Source: Verrucomicrobiota bacterium (GTDB lineage: Bacteria > Verrucomicrobiota > Verrucomicrobiia > Limisphaerales > AAA164-E04). From it: a stretch of 57,073 nucleotides of DNA. The position numbers and the translations under genes were made by a program. The notes below the pieces were generated by a model. It worked only from the letters and a program-made list of their open reading frames with translations, was not told the DNA's origin and did no database searches. The DNA lies in the NCBI GenBank assembly GCA_027619545.1, contig JAQCFT010000001.1:1-57073 (forward strand), given 5' to 3'. Numbering within the stretch: the stretch's first letter is position 1; each line of letters opens with the position of its first letter. Shown here piece after piece: positions 28,510 to 37,450 of this stretch.

Positions 28510-31086
28510 TCAGGTCAAACTGGAGAATAAATCCAATTGAGGGGAGGGCTCCAGTTTTTTCAGTTTGTCTCTTTCGGCTCGGTGGCGAGTTTTCAATTTT
28601 GCCTGCCCGGCCGGGGACAGCTCTGTCTCTTCAAGATTGCCAAGGATTTGCTTGGCTCGCTGAATCACCTCCAAAGGCACACCAGCCAACCTTGCCACCT
28701 GGATGCCATAGCTTTTATCCGTGCCACCAGGCAGGATCTGGTGGAGGAACACAACCTTATCATTCCATTCTTTGACAGCCACATTGTAGTTGCGAATGCG
28801 TTTAAGCTTATGCGACAATTCTGTAAGCTCATGATAATGTGTTGCAAACAGAGTCTTGGCTCCTACTTGATTATGTAAATATTCCACAATGGACCAAGCA
28901 AGGCTCAATCCATCAAACGTACTCGTTCCACGACCGATTTCATCCAGTATCACGAGACTCCTGGACGTTGCATTATTCAGAATATTTGCAGTTTCACTCA
29001 TCTCAACCATGAAGGTTGACTGTCCCCGTGAAAGATCATCACTTGCACCAATGCGTGTAAAGATACGATCCATCACTCCGATCGTAGCTGATCTGGCTGG
29101 GATGAAAGACCCAGTATGAGCCATAAGTGCAAGCAAAGCAGTCTGACGAATGAATGTGCTTTTACCAGCCATATTCGGACCAGTGATGAGAGCGATTTGT
29201 TCGTCATCTTGACCCAGACTCGAGTTGTTTGGGACAAAACGTTCTCCGTGTAATGTTTGTTCAAGCACCGGATGCCGTCCTTGCTCAATGACACATTCCC
29301 CGCCATCGGTGATTTGGGGTCGGCAATAATCCTGCATACGCGCCAACTCCGCAAAAGAACTTATTACGTCCAAATCAGCAATCGCCGCTGCCGTTTGCTG
29401 AACTTGATTCAGGTAGGACAAAACCTTCTCCCTCACTGCCAGGAATAGGTCATACTCCAATTTGGCCGCCCGCTCTTCGGCCCCAAGTATTTTACCTTCC
29501 ACTTCTTTAAGAGATTCGGTGATATATCGTTCTCCATTGGCAATGGTTTGCTTGCGGATATAATGTTCTGGAACTTTGTCCAAATGGGTTTTGGTCACTT
29601 CAACAAAGTAACCAAAAACCGAATTAAATTTAACTTTGAGTGACGGAATATCAGTACGCTCAATTTCTTCGGTCTGGAATTTGGCGATCCAGGCTTTGCC
29701 ATCTTTTTTGGCTGACAGGATTTCATCCAGATCAGCATTGAACCCTTGTCTTATCAGGTTCCCCTCCTTGAGTGTCGCAGCTGGTTCTTCAATGATGGCA
29801 CCAGAAATCAATTCCACTAAATCAGGTAAGGAATGGATGCGATCTCCCAATTCCGCCAACAAACAACCCGTCCCTCCATCAACAGGCGATGTTTCAATAT
29901 TCAGTTGTGGTTCTGGTAGTTGATCATTGGATCCAAGATCGTTCAGCACTGCTTTCAATGCAGGAATGCATTCGAGTCCACATTTTAAAGCAATGAGATC
30001 TCTGGCGTTGCCCGAGCCTATACTCAATCTGCTCATGGTCCGCTCCAAATCTTTGATCGATTTGAGAGCAAATCTGAACTTTTCCAATGATTCCGAGCGT
30101 TGCACCCAGTTTTCAACTGCATCCTGACGTTTAACAATCGCTTCTCGATCTGATAATGGACAGGACAACCATTCCTTGAGTCGCCGCGCCCCCATAGGTG
30201 TGATGGTTCGATTGACGGCCGAGAAAAGACTTTGAGAATTCGATGTTTTTTGATGATTTGATTCGAGAATTTCCAAATGCCTGAGTGTCACCGAATCCAA
30301 AACAACAAATTCAGTGGGCTCATAGGTTTTAATTCGAGTTAAATGACGCACATCACGTCGCAGCTGATGGACAAGGTAATGCAAAATACCACCTGCAGCT
30401 CCAATGGCACTTTCCTTGTGAGTTAATCCGTATCCATCCAAAGATTTAACTTTGAAATGCTCCAACAACGTGAAAGTCGCTGTATCCAGTTGAAATACCC
30501 AATCATCATACTCGCTGACAACCGCCTTTATATCAGCCAACAACGGTTTAATCTTCGAATCCTCCGTGGGCACAATGATTTCAGATGGTTGCATTCGCTG
30601 AAGCTCGGTTAACACTTCATCGGAATGTTGAAGGTATGCGGCACTGAAATCACCAGTTGTTAAATCGACAAAGGCCACACCGTAATTTTTTTGAGACCGG
30701 AAAACTGATGCCAAATAGTTATGTGATTCTGACACCAACAACTTTTCATCAAAATGTGCTCCAGGACTGATGATCTGAGTGACTGCCCTTTTGACCAATT
30801 TTCCGGGTTTGGCCTCTTCCACCTGATCACATATAGCGACTTTTTTACCGGCTTCCAGGATTTTGGAAATGTAACTGGAAGCAGCGTGATAGGGAATCCC
30901 ACACATTGGAGTTGTTCCACGTTTCGTGAGTGCTACATTCAATATTGTTGCTCCAGTTTGAGCATCTTCAAAAAACATTTCGTAAAAATCTCCTAAACGA
31001 AACAGCAACAAGGTATCTGCAGGCATCTCTGCCCTGATACTTCTGTATTGCTCCATCATGGGAGTGGTACTTTTGCCTTTTGTCAT
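28510..31086 (-). CDS. mutS: DNA mismatch repair protein MutS
   Basis: The 858-residue protein recognises base mismatches and starts repair. The N-terminal mismatch-binding Phe-x-Glu motif lies at Phe34-Tyr35-Glu36 in GDFYEMF. Connector, lever and clamp domains follow, then the ATPase with Walker A GPNMAGKST and the ILDEIGRGTSTFDG Walker B region. The length is normal. It follows a terminator after the PEP-CTERM gene and precedes the eboD-like gene by 77 bp on the same strand. No mutL is present in the window. Confidence 0.97.
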   Translation of the reverse strand: MTKGKSTTPMMEQYRSIRAEMPADTLLLFRLGDFYEMFFEDAQTGATILNVALTKRGTTPMCGIPYHAASSYISKILEAGKKVAICDQVEEAKPGKLVKRAVTQIISPGAHFDEKLLVSESHNYLASVFRSQKNYGVAFVDLTTGDFSAAYLQHSDEVLTELQRMQPSEIIVPTEDSKIKPLLADIKAVVSEYDDWVFQLDTATFTLLEHFKVKSLDGYGLTHKESAIGAAGGILHYLVHQLRRDVRHLTRIKTYEPTEFVVLDSVTLRHLEILESNHQKTSNSQSLFSAVNRTITPMGARRLKEWLSCPLSDREAIVKRQDAVENWVQRSESLEKFRFALKSIKDLERTMSRLSIGSGNARDLIALKCGLECIPALKAVLNDLGSNDQLPEPQLNIETSPVDGGTGCLLAELGDRIHSLPDLVELISGAIIEEPAATLKEGNLIRQGFNADLDEILSAKKDGKAWIAKFQTEEIERTDIPSLKVKFNSVFGYFVEVTKTHLDKVPEHYIRKQTIANGERYITESLKEVEGKILGAEERAAKLEYDLFLAVREKVLSYLNQVQQTAAAIADLDVISSFAELARMQDYCRPQITDGGECVIEQGRHPVLEQTLHGERFVPNNSSLGQDDEQIALITGPNMAGKSTFIRQTALLALMAHTGSFIPARSATIGVMDRIFTRIGASDDLSRGQSTFMVEMSETANILNNATSRSLVILDEIGRGTSTFDGLSLAWSIVEYLHNQVGAKTLFATHYHELTELSHKLKRIRNYNVAVKEWNDKVVFLHQILPGGTDKSYGIQVARLAGVPLEVIQRAKQILGNLEETELSPAGQAKLKTRHRAERDKLKKLEPSPQLDLFSSLT

Positions 31087-31125
31087 GTGTTGATTAAACT
31101 ACATAAATGAGTTCGTACAAAAAAC

Positions 31126-31157
31126 AAAAAAAGCGCGAGATAAACTCGCGCTTTTTT
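31126..31157 (-). terminator. Strong intrinsic terminator between the PEP-CTERM gene and mutS
   Basis: GCGCGAG (31133-31139) and CTCGCGC (31145-31151) form a seven-pair stem with a five-base loop. A7 and T6 flank it, so the hairpin carries a U tract on both strands. On the minus strand it would end the PEP-CTERM transcript 25 bases after its stop, separating it from mutS. Confidence 0.85.
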
Positions 31158-31181
31158 GGAATGAAATAAGCAAATATGAGA

Positions 31182-31823
31182 TTACTTACGACGGCGTATG
31201 TAGCCAAATCCGAAAAGTGATCCGATGCCCATTACAGCCAGAGCAACTGTTCCTGGCTCAGGAACGGCAACCACTTGTGCTGCAAAGTTAGCTGTAGCGA
31301 AAGGGATCTGTTCCAAGGCCCAATCACCGTTCGCGCCACGAACCCACATATCATCGAAGCTGGAACCAACCAGCGGAGGGTTACGGAGCAAGAGGCCAAC
31401 GTCTTGGGTGTTTTGCAGATCGTTGAATTCAATGGTAAAGGTAAAAAAGTCGCTACCCAGAGGAACTGAGATGCCAGTGACTTCGACAGTGTTGAAGTCA
31501 GCCGCCAAATCAAAGGCACCACTTTGGAAAAGTGTGGTTCCAGGTGCACCGTTGGCTCCGTCGTTCGCATGGAATCGGACGATACCGGTTCCTGCAGCTT
31601 CGGAAGAATAATATTCCAAACGGAATTCCGTGACGACGTTGGCATCACCTGCCAAATTCACCTGATCGCCAAACTCCAAGGAATTGTCTGCGGGCGAAAA
31701 TCGGCCCAAAACAGGATCGGAGGAGTTATCATAGGCTACTATTTGAGCTTGTGCTGTATTAATTGCGGCTGCGGCCGCTAAGGCACAAACCAACCCCTTT
31801 AACAAGTTCTTACTGGTTCTCAT
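31182..31823 (-). CDS. PEP-CTERM sorting-domain surface protein
   Basis: The 213-residue protein has an N-terminal signal peptide (about 1-26, ending AQA) and a C-terminal PEP-CTERM signal: VPEPGTVALAVMGIGSLFGF (Val-Pro-Glu-Pro motif, membrane helix) followed by YIRRRK. Such proteins are cut at the PEP motif by exosortase and placed on the surface or in the matrix. The mature part is Asp/Asn-rich beta sequence without a recognised domain. No exosortase or EPS gene lies in the window. A strong terminator follows the stop. Confidence 0.9.
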   Translation of the reverse strand: MRTSKNLLKGLVCALAAAAAINTAQAQIVAYDNSSDPVLGRFSPADNSLEFGDQVNLAGDANVVTEFRLEYYSSEAAGTGIVRFHANDGANGAPGTTLFQSGAFDLAADFNTVEVTGISVPLGSDFFTFTIEFNDLQNTQDVGLLLRNPPLVGSSFDDMWVRGANGDWALEQIPFATANFAAQVVAVPEPGTVALAVMGIGSLFGFGYIRRRK

Positions 31824-31930
31824 ATTCGCGTTTATCTTGTCAGTTGCTAATGCTTCTACTTCAAATTACTGGAACTACAAAGGCAAAACCCTATCTGTAA
31901 TGCCCCGCAGATTACTTTCCTCTTCCCGCA

Positions 31931-32065
31931 ATGTCAAGCGATTAATATCGCCTACTTCACTTTTTGGAATATCTTGAGCCAATTCATGACTCTTTTTCTT
32001 CCAGAGTTAAACTGAACTTACTTACACCCCAACAAATGTCAAGTGAATATTAAATAGTTTGACAT
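31931..32065. repeat. Repeated ATGTCAAG half-sites in the PEP-CTERM/TM2 intergenic region
   Basis: ATGTCAAG occurs at 31931 and at 32036 in the same orientation, and the reverse complement TTGACAT ends at 32065, making a seven-base inverted repeat with a 16-base spacer. GCGAT and ATCGC (31938-31951) form another small palindrome. The divergent genes at 31823 and 32094 flank this region. These may be regulator half-sites, but the match lengths are modest. Confidence 0.3.
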
Positions 32066-32093
32066 CGCTCTTTTCAGGTTACCTTGCCATCAG

Positions 32094-32507
32094 ATGGACA
32101 CGCATTCCAAATTGGTCGGCTATTTGCTATGGATTTTCGGTTTCACCGGTTCTCACCGGTTTTATTTCGGCAAACCCATATCCGGCACCATTTGGCTCTG
32201 CACTGGGGGATTATTCCTGATAGGATGGCTAGTCGACCTTTTCTTGATTCCAGGCATGGATCGCGAGGCGGATCGCCGCTTCACCCAGGGAACAGCCAGT
32301 TACACCATAGCTTGGGTGCTATTGACTTTTTTCGGTTACCTTGGCCTGCACCGACTCTATCTTGGCAAGCTAAGCGGTTTGATTCTTTTAGCCATCACGC
32401 TGCTAGCCATCATGATTCCTCCGTTGGCGCTCATTTCAATCCTCTTTATCGCAGTGGATTTCTGGACACTCAATGATCAGGTCAGTGAAAAAAACGCGGG
32501 ACATTGA
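32094..32507 (+). CDS. Double TM2-domain membrane protein
   Basis: The 137-residue protein holds two TM2-type units. The first (about 8-50) has GYLLWIFGFTGSHRFYFGK followed by a helix ending in GWLVDLFLIPG. The second (about 73-128) has LLTFFGYLGLHRLYLGK and ends with AVDFW. Each unit has the paired helices with the short polar GxHRxYxGK link typical of the family. It should be an inner-membrane protein. The function of TM2 proteins in bacteria is not established. Confidence 0.82.
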   Translation: MDTHSKLVGYLLWIFGFTGSHRFYFGKPISGTIWLCTGGLFLIGWLVDLFLIPGMDREADRRFTQGTASYTIAWVLLTFFGYLGLHRLYLGKLSGLILLAITLLAIMIPPLALISILFIAVDFWTLNDQVSEKNAGH

Positions 32508-32520
32508 CAGGTGAGCGACT

Positions 32521-33390
32521 TCAAGGCGCCGTGAGATTAATCCAAAACTGGCGCCAAGGGGTTCTGATTTCGGGATCTCTTGAATAAACAGCCTGGAAAC
32601 TGTTCCCCTTCACACTCAACTGGTCTCGTCCATTCATCTGATAGTTGAATCCAGTGATTGTGTAACGCTCAGGCAAATCACCCTTGGCGGCGATACGTTC
32701 CTCCAAAAACACTTCGCCCGCTGTCAACCAGATAAGGCGATCCTGACCCGCGGAAATACCTGCGTGGGGCCGATGTAAATAAACCTGATCAGGATCCTTG
32801 TCTCGAACGTGAAAAACGGTCCCGAGCACATAATATTCATCGGAATCCTCTTTTTCTGAGGCAACCACATTCCAACCGAACCCGTCACCTATCCAAGCAA
32901 ATTGGACCGAGTGAATCCAAAAAGCATGGAAGCCTTCAACTTTCACAGGCGGGGTCTGGTTGATCTGCGGGAACCAATAATGGTCCACCTCCATCTTATC
33001 CCACACACCGTACCATTTTCCCTCGAATGCCGAGAATGCCTGTTGCGGTTCCAAACCATGATTATCACCTTCAAGCGCCTGAAAGAGACGCTTGTGCTTC
33101 AATCGAAATCCTTTGACGTTGTTTTCCTTGGCAAGGTGGTCTCCGACCAGCTTTTGAAATCGCACCACGGCCTCACTGAGTATCTCGGCCTGAGTCAGGC
33201 CAGCAGCATTTTTCAAGAGTAGATTACGTCGAAATTTTTCTGCTTCCTTGATACCTTTCTCAAACAAATCGGCGCTGATGGAAGGGTATTCAGTTGGCAC
33301 CACCCACGACCAATCTGCCAGAGACCGCACTGGCAGAAGGAGAACCAATGCCAGCATTAAGTTCATTGGACGAAAACAAGACTGAGACAT
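32521..33390 (-). CDS. Exported protein of unknown function
   Basis: The 289-residue protein has a signal peptide (NLMLALVLLLPVRSLADW). An N-terminal helical region (about 40-105) precedes a Trp/Tyr-rich beta region. A motif such as GKWYGVWDKMEVDHYWFP lies at about 124-141. I do not recognise a family. It is convergent with the TM2 gene, 13 bp apart, and divergent from the transporter genes at 33526. Confidence 0.7.
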   Translation of the reverse strand: MSQSCFRPMNLMLALVLLLPVRSLADWSWVVPTEYPSISADLFEKGIKEAEKFRRNLLLKNAAGLTQAEILSEAVVRFQKLVGDHLAKENNVKGFRLKHKRLFQALEGDNHGLEPQQAFSAFEGKWYGVWDKMEVDHYWFPQINQTPPVKVEGFHAFWIHSVQFAWIGDGFGWNVVASEKEDSDEYYVLGTVFHVRDKDPDQVYLHRPHAGISAGQDRLIWLTAGEVFLEERIAAKGDLPERYTITGFNYQMNGRDQLSVKGNSFQAVYSRDPEIRTPWRQFWINLTAP

Positions 33391-33486
33391 ACCTCACCAT
33401 GTTCGCATCCATGCTCCAAGTCAACTCAAGGAGACCGCCCAAAAGTGATCTTTCAAATAACTTGAAGAAACCGAGCTCTTGGCATC

Positions 33487-33504
33487 ATGCTTTGCACAAA
33501 GCAT
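33487..33504. promoter_or_regulatory. Perfect 8-bp inverted repeat in the modA leader
   Basis: ATGCTTTG and CAAAGCAT flank a two-base spacer and end 21 bases before the chosen start of the binding-protein gene. This is a good position for a repressor operator or leader hairpin. It does not resemble the ModE consensus I know, so the regulator is unknown. Confidence 0.4.
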
Positions 33505-33525
33505 ATCGTCTATTTAAGATATCCC

Positions 33526-35085
33526 ATGAGAGATTCAAAATCGGCATATCAATCCAGCAACAACGGCCCATTATCTTTGCTGGTCCTGACGGTTCTGGTC
33601 GTCGTCGGAGCGGCGGCATGGTTTCAAAGCGGCTCCTCGACAACTTCCAAGCCAGGCAACGCCATCGTCGTCTATTGCGCGGCAGGCATGCGCAAGCCTG
33701 TGGAGGAAGCGGCAATTGCTTTCCAGAAGGAATTCAATGTGGAAGTGCGGCTTGATTACGGTTCCAGCGGTGAATTGGAAGGCAAACTCGAACTCGAGAG
33801 AACTAGTCGGACGCCAAGGTGCGATCTTTACATTCCGGCAGACCTCTCATTTGCTGAACGCGCCAGGGAAAAGGAGCTGACCAGTGAAAACATACCTTTG
33901 GCACGGTTTGAGCTTGTCTTGGCCGCCGCACCGGATCATCCCTCCATACCACAGACACTGTCCATTGACTCCATGCTGAAAACCGACATTCCCTATGGTA
34001 TTTGCGACGAGAAGGCGGGAGCAGGTAAAAAAACCCGCGAGATGCTATCGGATTTGAATTTGTGGGAAGATGTTCAATCTCAGGCAAGAGTCACTTTTCC
34101 CCGGGTCACGGAGTTGGCAGGAGCCATCAAGACATCGGAGACAGTTCATGCCGGTTTTATCTGGGATTCCACCGCAAAACAGTTTGGTCTCAGTATCATT
34201 AAACTCTCGGAGCTCAAAAAAAACACCTCGGACATTTCCGCCAATGTCGCCACCACCAGTCAAAACCCAATCTGGGCTCTGCGATTTGCCCGATACCTTG
34301 CCGCCCCTGAAAAAGGAGCTCCGCTCTTTGAAAAACACCATTTCACTCCGGCTGGAGGGGATGCATGGGAATTGGAACCAGAAGTTGTCTTCTACTGTGG
34401 CGGAGTGAACCGGGACGCCATAGCATCCGCTTTGAACCGATTTCAGGAAAGAGAGGGCTGCATCATCAAAACCCAGTTCGCAGGCTGCGGAACACTTGTG
34501 GGAAGCATCCAATCGGGGCGCCTGAACCTCCCGGATGCCTTCATGACCTGTGACACCAGTTACATGTCCATGGTACAAGGAGATTTTCAACAAGCCACCG
34601 ACGTATCCAGCACTCATATCTGCATGTTGGTTCGCAAAGGAAACCCCAAAGAAATTCACACACTACAGGATCTTGCCAAACCAGGCATCGCCATCGGCAC
34701 TACCGATCCACAAATGAGCACTCTGGGCGCGCTGAGCCACGCGATTTTCGAAGATATCGGCATCAAGGAAACTATCAGGGATCAACAATCCATCATTGTG
34801 ACCGCACCAACCGCACATGAACTGATCCTGCAAATGGAAGGCCATGACAAACTGGATGTCGCGCTGGTCTATGAGGCCAATTGCCAAAATCTCGAAAGCA
34901 ATGTCGAGACCGTGGCAATCGACCACCCGCTTGCGCTGGCGACTCAAAACATCGCGGCAGCCCGACAAACCCGTTTCCCCGCTTTGATGGCGCGTCTCAT
35001 GAACGAAGTATTATCAGCTGAATCCAAAAAATCATTTACCGAACACGGGTTTCACTGGGAAGCCCCCTCCTCTCCTCACCCATGA
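33526..35085 (+). CDS. Tandem ModA-like ABC substrate-binding protein
   Basis: The 519-residue protein has an N-terminal membrane anchor or signal (about 15-36) and two periplasmic binding-protein halves of the molybdate/ModA type. The first is about 45-285 (AIVVYCAAGMRKPVEEAAIA, LDYGSSGELEGKLE); the second is about 295-510 (VVFYCGGVNRDAIASALNRF, FAGCGTLVGSIQSG). Normal ModA is one domain of about 240 residues, so this is an internal duplication or fusion. Its stop overlaps the permease start by 4 bases. Molybdate is the likely ligand, with tungstate or another oxyanion possible. An earlier frame start at 33487 falls inside the leader palindrome and is less likely. Confidence 0.85.
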   Translation: MRDSKSAYQSSNNGPLSLLVLTVLVVVGAAAWFQSGSSTTSKPGNAIVVYCAAGMRKPVEEAAIAFQKEFNVEVRLDYGSSGELEGKLELERTSRTPRCDLYIPADLSFAERAREKELTSENIPLARFELVLAAAPDHPSIPQTLSIDSMLKTDIPYGICDEKAGAGKKTREMLSDLNLWEDVQSQARVTFPRVTELAGAIKTSETVHAGFIWDSTAKQFGLSIIKLSELKKNTSDISANVATTSQNPIWALRFARYLAAPEKGAPLFEKHHFTPAGGDAWELEPEVVFYCGGVNRDAIASALNRFQEREGCIIKTQFAGCGTLVGSIQSGRLNLPDAFMTCDTSYMSMVQGDFQQATDVSSTHICMLVRKGNPKEIHTLQDLAKPGIAIGTTDPQMSTLGALSHAIFEDIGIKETIRDQQSIIVTAPTAHELILQMEGHDKLDVALVYEANCQNLESNVETVAIDHPLALATQNIAAARQTRFPALMARLMNEVLSAESKKSFTEHGFHWEAPSSPHP

Positions 35086-35924
35086 ATCAAGCGGAAGGCT
35101 CCTCACACCCCACTCCCGGCGAGACTGCCCAGACAAAATTCAAAGTCAGGTCCGATTTGCCGTTTATCCTCGGACTATGCCTGCTGGGCGGGTTTTACGT
35201 GGTGATGATTTTGTTAATGGTGCTGGCCGACCTTCATTACACGGACGCATCCAGCCTGAAGCAAATCCTGGGTAAACGTGAAATTCAGTTCTCCATCAAG
35301 CTCAGCCTGATCAGTTGCACGCTGTCCACTCTGTTTTCACTATGGATTTCAGTGCCGATCGGCTATTTAATGTCACGATTTCAGTTCCGATTCAAATCGG
35401 TCGTGGATACAATCTTGGACATCCCGATCGTACTTCCTCCATTGGTTGTAGGACTGAGCCTGCTGATCCTTTTCAACTATGCTCCTTTCAAATGGCTCAG
35501 CAAATGGGTGGTATTTGAAATGCCTGCAGTCATCCTGGCTCAATTCATGGTGGCCTGCGCCTTTGCAGTGCGAACCATGCGGGTCACATTCGACCAGATT
35601 CCCGAGCGTTACGAGCAGGTCGCCATGACCCTGGGCTGCAACCGCAGCCAGGCATTCTGGAAAGTCATTTTTCCACAAGCCAAAAGAGGACTCCTGGCGG
35701 CAGGCACCCTGGCCTGGGCTCGTTCTCTGGGTGAATTCGGTCCCATCCTGGTCTTTGCCGGTTCAACCAGCATGCGAACAGAGGTGCTGCCGACTTCGGT
35801 CTATCTCGAAATGCAAAGCGGCAACTTGAAAGGCATGCTTTCGGTATCCATTGTCATGATCCTTCTCTCAGCCGTCGTGTTGATCATGGCAAGACTCTTC
35901 GGCATGCAAAGGATCAACGCATGA
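35082..35924 (+). CDS. modB: Molybdate-type ABC transporter permease
   Basis: This 280-residue inner-membrane permease has about six hydrophobic helices and a cytoplasmic coupling loop around YEQVAMTLGCNRSQAFWKVIFPQA (about 180-205), the EAA motif. SLGEFGPILVFAG follows, typical of molybdate, sulfate and related permeases. It overlaps the binding protein gene by 4 bases and the ATPase gene by 4 bases, so the three are one translational unit. The N-terminus carries about 25 extra polar residues. Confidence 0.9.
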   Translation: MNQAEGSSHPTPGETAQTKFKVRSDLPFILGLCLLGGFYVVMILLMVLADLHYTDASSLKQILGKREIQFSIKLSLISCTLSTLFSLWISVPIGYLMSRFQFRFKSVVDTILDIPIVLPPLVVGLSLLILFNYAPFKWLSKWVVFEMPAVILAQFMVACAFAVRTMRVTFDQIPERYEQVAMTLGCNRSQAFWKVIFPQAKRGLLAAGTLAWARSLGEFGPILVFAGSTSMRTEVLPTSVYLEMQSGNLKGMLSVSIVMILLSAVVLIMARLFGMQRINA

Positions 35925-36568
35925 TCAAACTCGACGCCATCAAGCTGAAGCAGGGAGGGTTTGCCCTCGAAAACCTGACCCTGGAAGTGCCGGGAGGCGC
36001 GTATGCGGCCTTGATGGGAAAAAGCGGTTGCGGAAAAACAACGGTGCTGGAAATCATCTGCGGATTACGCCCAGTCCTTGCCGGCAAAGTTTATCTTGGT
36101 GATCGGGATGTGACACATCTCAAACCGGCCGAGCGCGGTATCGGATATGTCCCTCAGGATAGAGCACTTTTTCCAACCATGAAAGTGCGCCATCAACTCG
36201 CGTTCTCCCTTCAATTAAGGCGCCGCCCAGTGGAAGAAGTTGCCGAACGAGTCGACGAATTGGCCCAGTGGTTGGAAATCGACCACATTCTGGACCGCAT
36301 GCCCGACAAACTCAGCGGAGGCGAATCCCAGCGTGTGGCTCTGGGCAGAGCATTGGCCAGTAAACCTCAGTTGCTTTGTCTAGATGAACCCTTGAGCGCT
36401 CTGGATGAGACATTGCATGATGACATGTGTTCATTACTGTCGAAAATCCATCAGGAAGCGGCCATCACCATACTGCACGTCACCCACAGCCGAAGGGAAG
36501 CCGAACGACTGGCCGATCAATTATGGCGTTTTCAGGACGGACAAGTCACGTTGGACTCCAAAACATGA
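35921..36568 (+). CDS. modC: Molybdate-type ABC transporter ATPase
   Basis: The 215-residue ATPase has Walker A GKSGCGKTT (about 33-41), the signature LSGGESQRVALGRAL (about 130-144) and Walker B LLCLDEPLSALDE. It ends after the H-loop, without the C-terminal molybdate-sensing (TOBE/MOP) domain of E. coli ModC. It powers the import system with the two genes upstream. It is convergent with the fructosamine kinase gene, 15 bp away. Confidence 0.88.
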   Translation: MIKLDAIKLKQGGFALENLTLEVPGGAYAALMGKSGCGKTTVLEIICGLRPVLAGKVYLGDRDVTHLKPAERGIGYVPQDRALFPTMKVRHQLAFSLQLRRRPVEEVAERVDELAQWLEIDHILDRMPDKLSGGESQRVALGRALASKPQLLCLDEPLSALDETLHDDMCSLLSKIHQEAAITILHVTHSRREAERLADQLWRFQDGQVTLDSKT

Positions 36569-36583
36569 CCCGCACCCCATGAT

Positions 36584-37450
36584 TCAAATCTTCTTCAACA
36601 AACGATTGATTGTCGATTCACAAGAAGATGCATAGGTGCTACCAAACAGATTGAAGTGGTTCAACTCATGATACAGTCGGTATAAGTCCCTGCGCGAATC
36701 GAATCCCGCCGCGAAAGGTTTTTCAGCGGCATAGCCACGGTAAAAATCATCTGTAAAACCACCAAACATATCCACCATACCAAACTCGGCTTCAGCATCA
36801 CCATAATACGAAGCTGGATCAAACACCACTGGCACACCACTCTTCAACGCAGCCATATTGCCGGACCATAAATCGCCGTGGAGCAATGACGGGATCGGTT
36901 CATAATCGGTGAAAAAAACTTCCAGTACTCCTAAGAGTTGATCGCTCCCAGCAAAACCACGTCCTCTGCGTCGAGCCAGATCAAACTGCCACCCCAAACG
37001 ATGATCTCGCCAGAAGGCAACCCAATCATCCGACCTTGGATTCGGTTGCGGAGTCCTTCCGATGGTATTGTCCCGAAACCAGCCAAAGTAAGGCTGACGG
37101 ATACGATGCAAGCGAGCCAACTGTTTCCCTAGCTCCCGTTGAGAATCACCCACACAAGATTGCATCTCCAAATAATCAGTTATCAACCAGGCATACCCCT
37201 CGCTTTCCCCCCATCCCAAGGGCTTGGGGACACACAACGTGCGCGTGGCCGCCAGTTGCTCCAGAGCCTTGCATTCGGACTCGAACATGCCAGCCATGGA
37301 AGCATGGTGACGTTTGACAAAAAAATCGATATGACCATCAGACAGTCTGAATGACTCACTGATACATCCCCCCCCAATGGATACCCTTTGCTTCGCATAA
37401 AAAGAGCGTCCGATCGAACTCGATATGGTGTCAAAAACACTTTCCCACAT
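36584..37450 (-). CDS. Fructosamine/ketosamine-3-kinase family protein
   Basis: The 288-residue protein belongs to the fructosamine kinase family, related to APH-type kinases. IGGGCISESFRL (about 25-36) forms the nucleotide loop, the catalytic loop is HGDLWSGN (about 192-199), and DPASYYGDAEAEFGM carries the metal-site Asp. These enzymes phosphorylate Amadori products on proteins or free amino acids, leading to deglycation. It is monocistronic here, and the residues for activity look intact. Confidence 0.9.
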   Translation of the reverse strand: MWESVFDTISSSIGRSFYAKQRVSIGGGCISESFRLSDGHIDFFVKRHHASMAGMFESECKALEQLAATRTLCVPKPLGWGESEGYAWLITDYLEMQSCVGDSQRELGKQLARLHRIRQPYFGWFRDNTIGRTPQPNPRSDDWVAFWRDHRLGWQFDLARRRGRGFAGSDQLLGVLEVFFTDYEPIPSLLHGDLWSGNMAALKSGVPVVFDPASYYGDAEAEFGMVDMFGGFTDDFYRGYAAEKPFAAGFDSRRDLYRLYHELNHFNLFGSTYASSCESTINRLLKKI

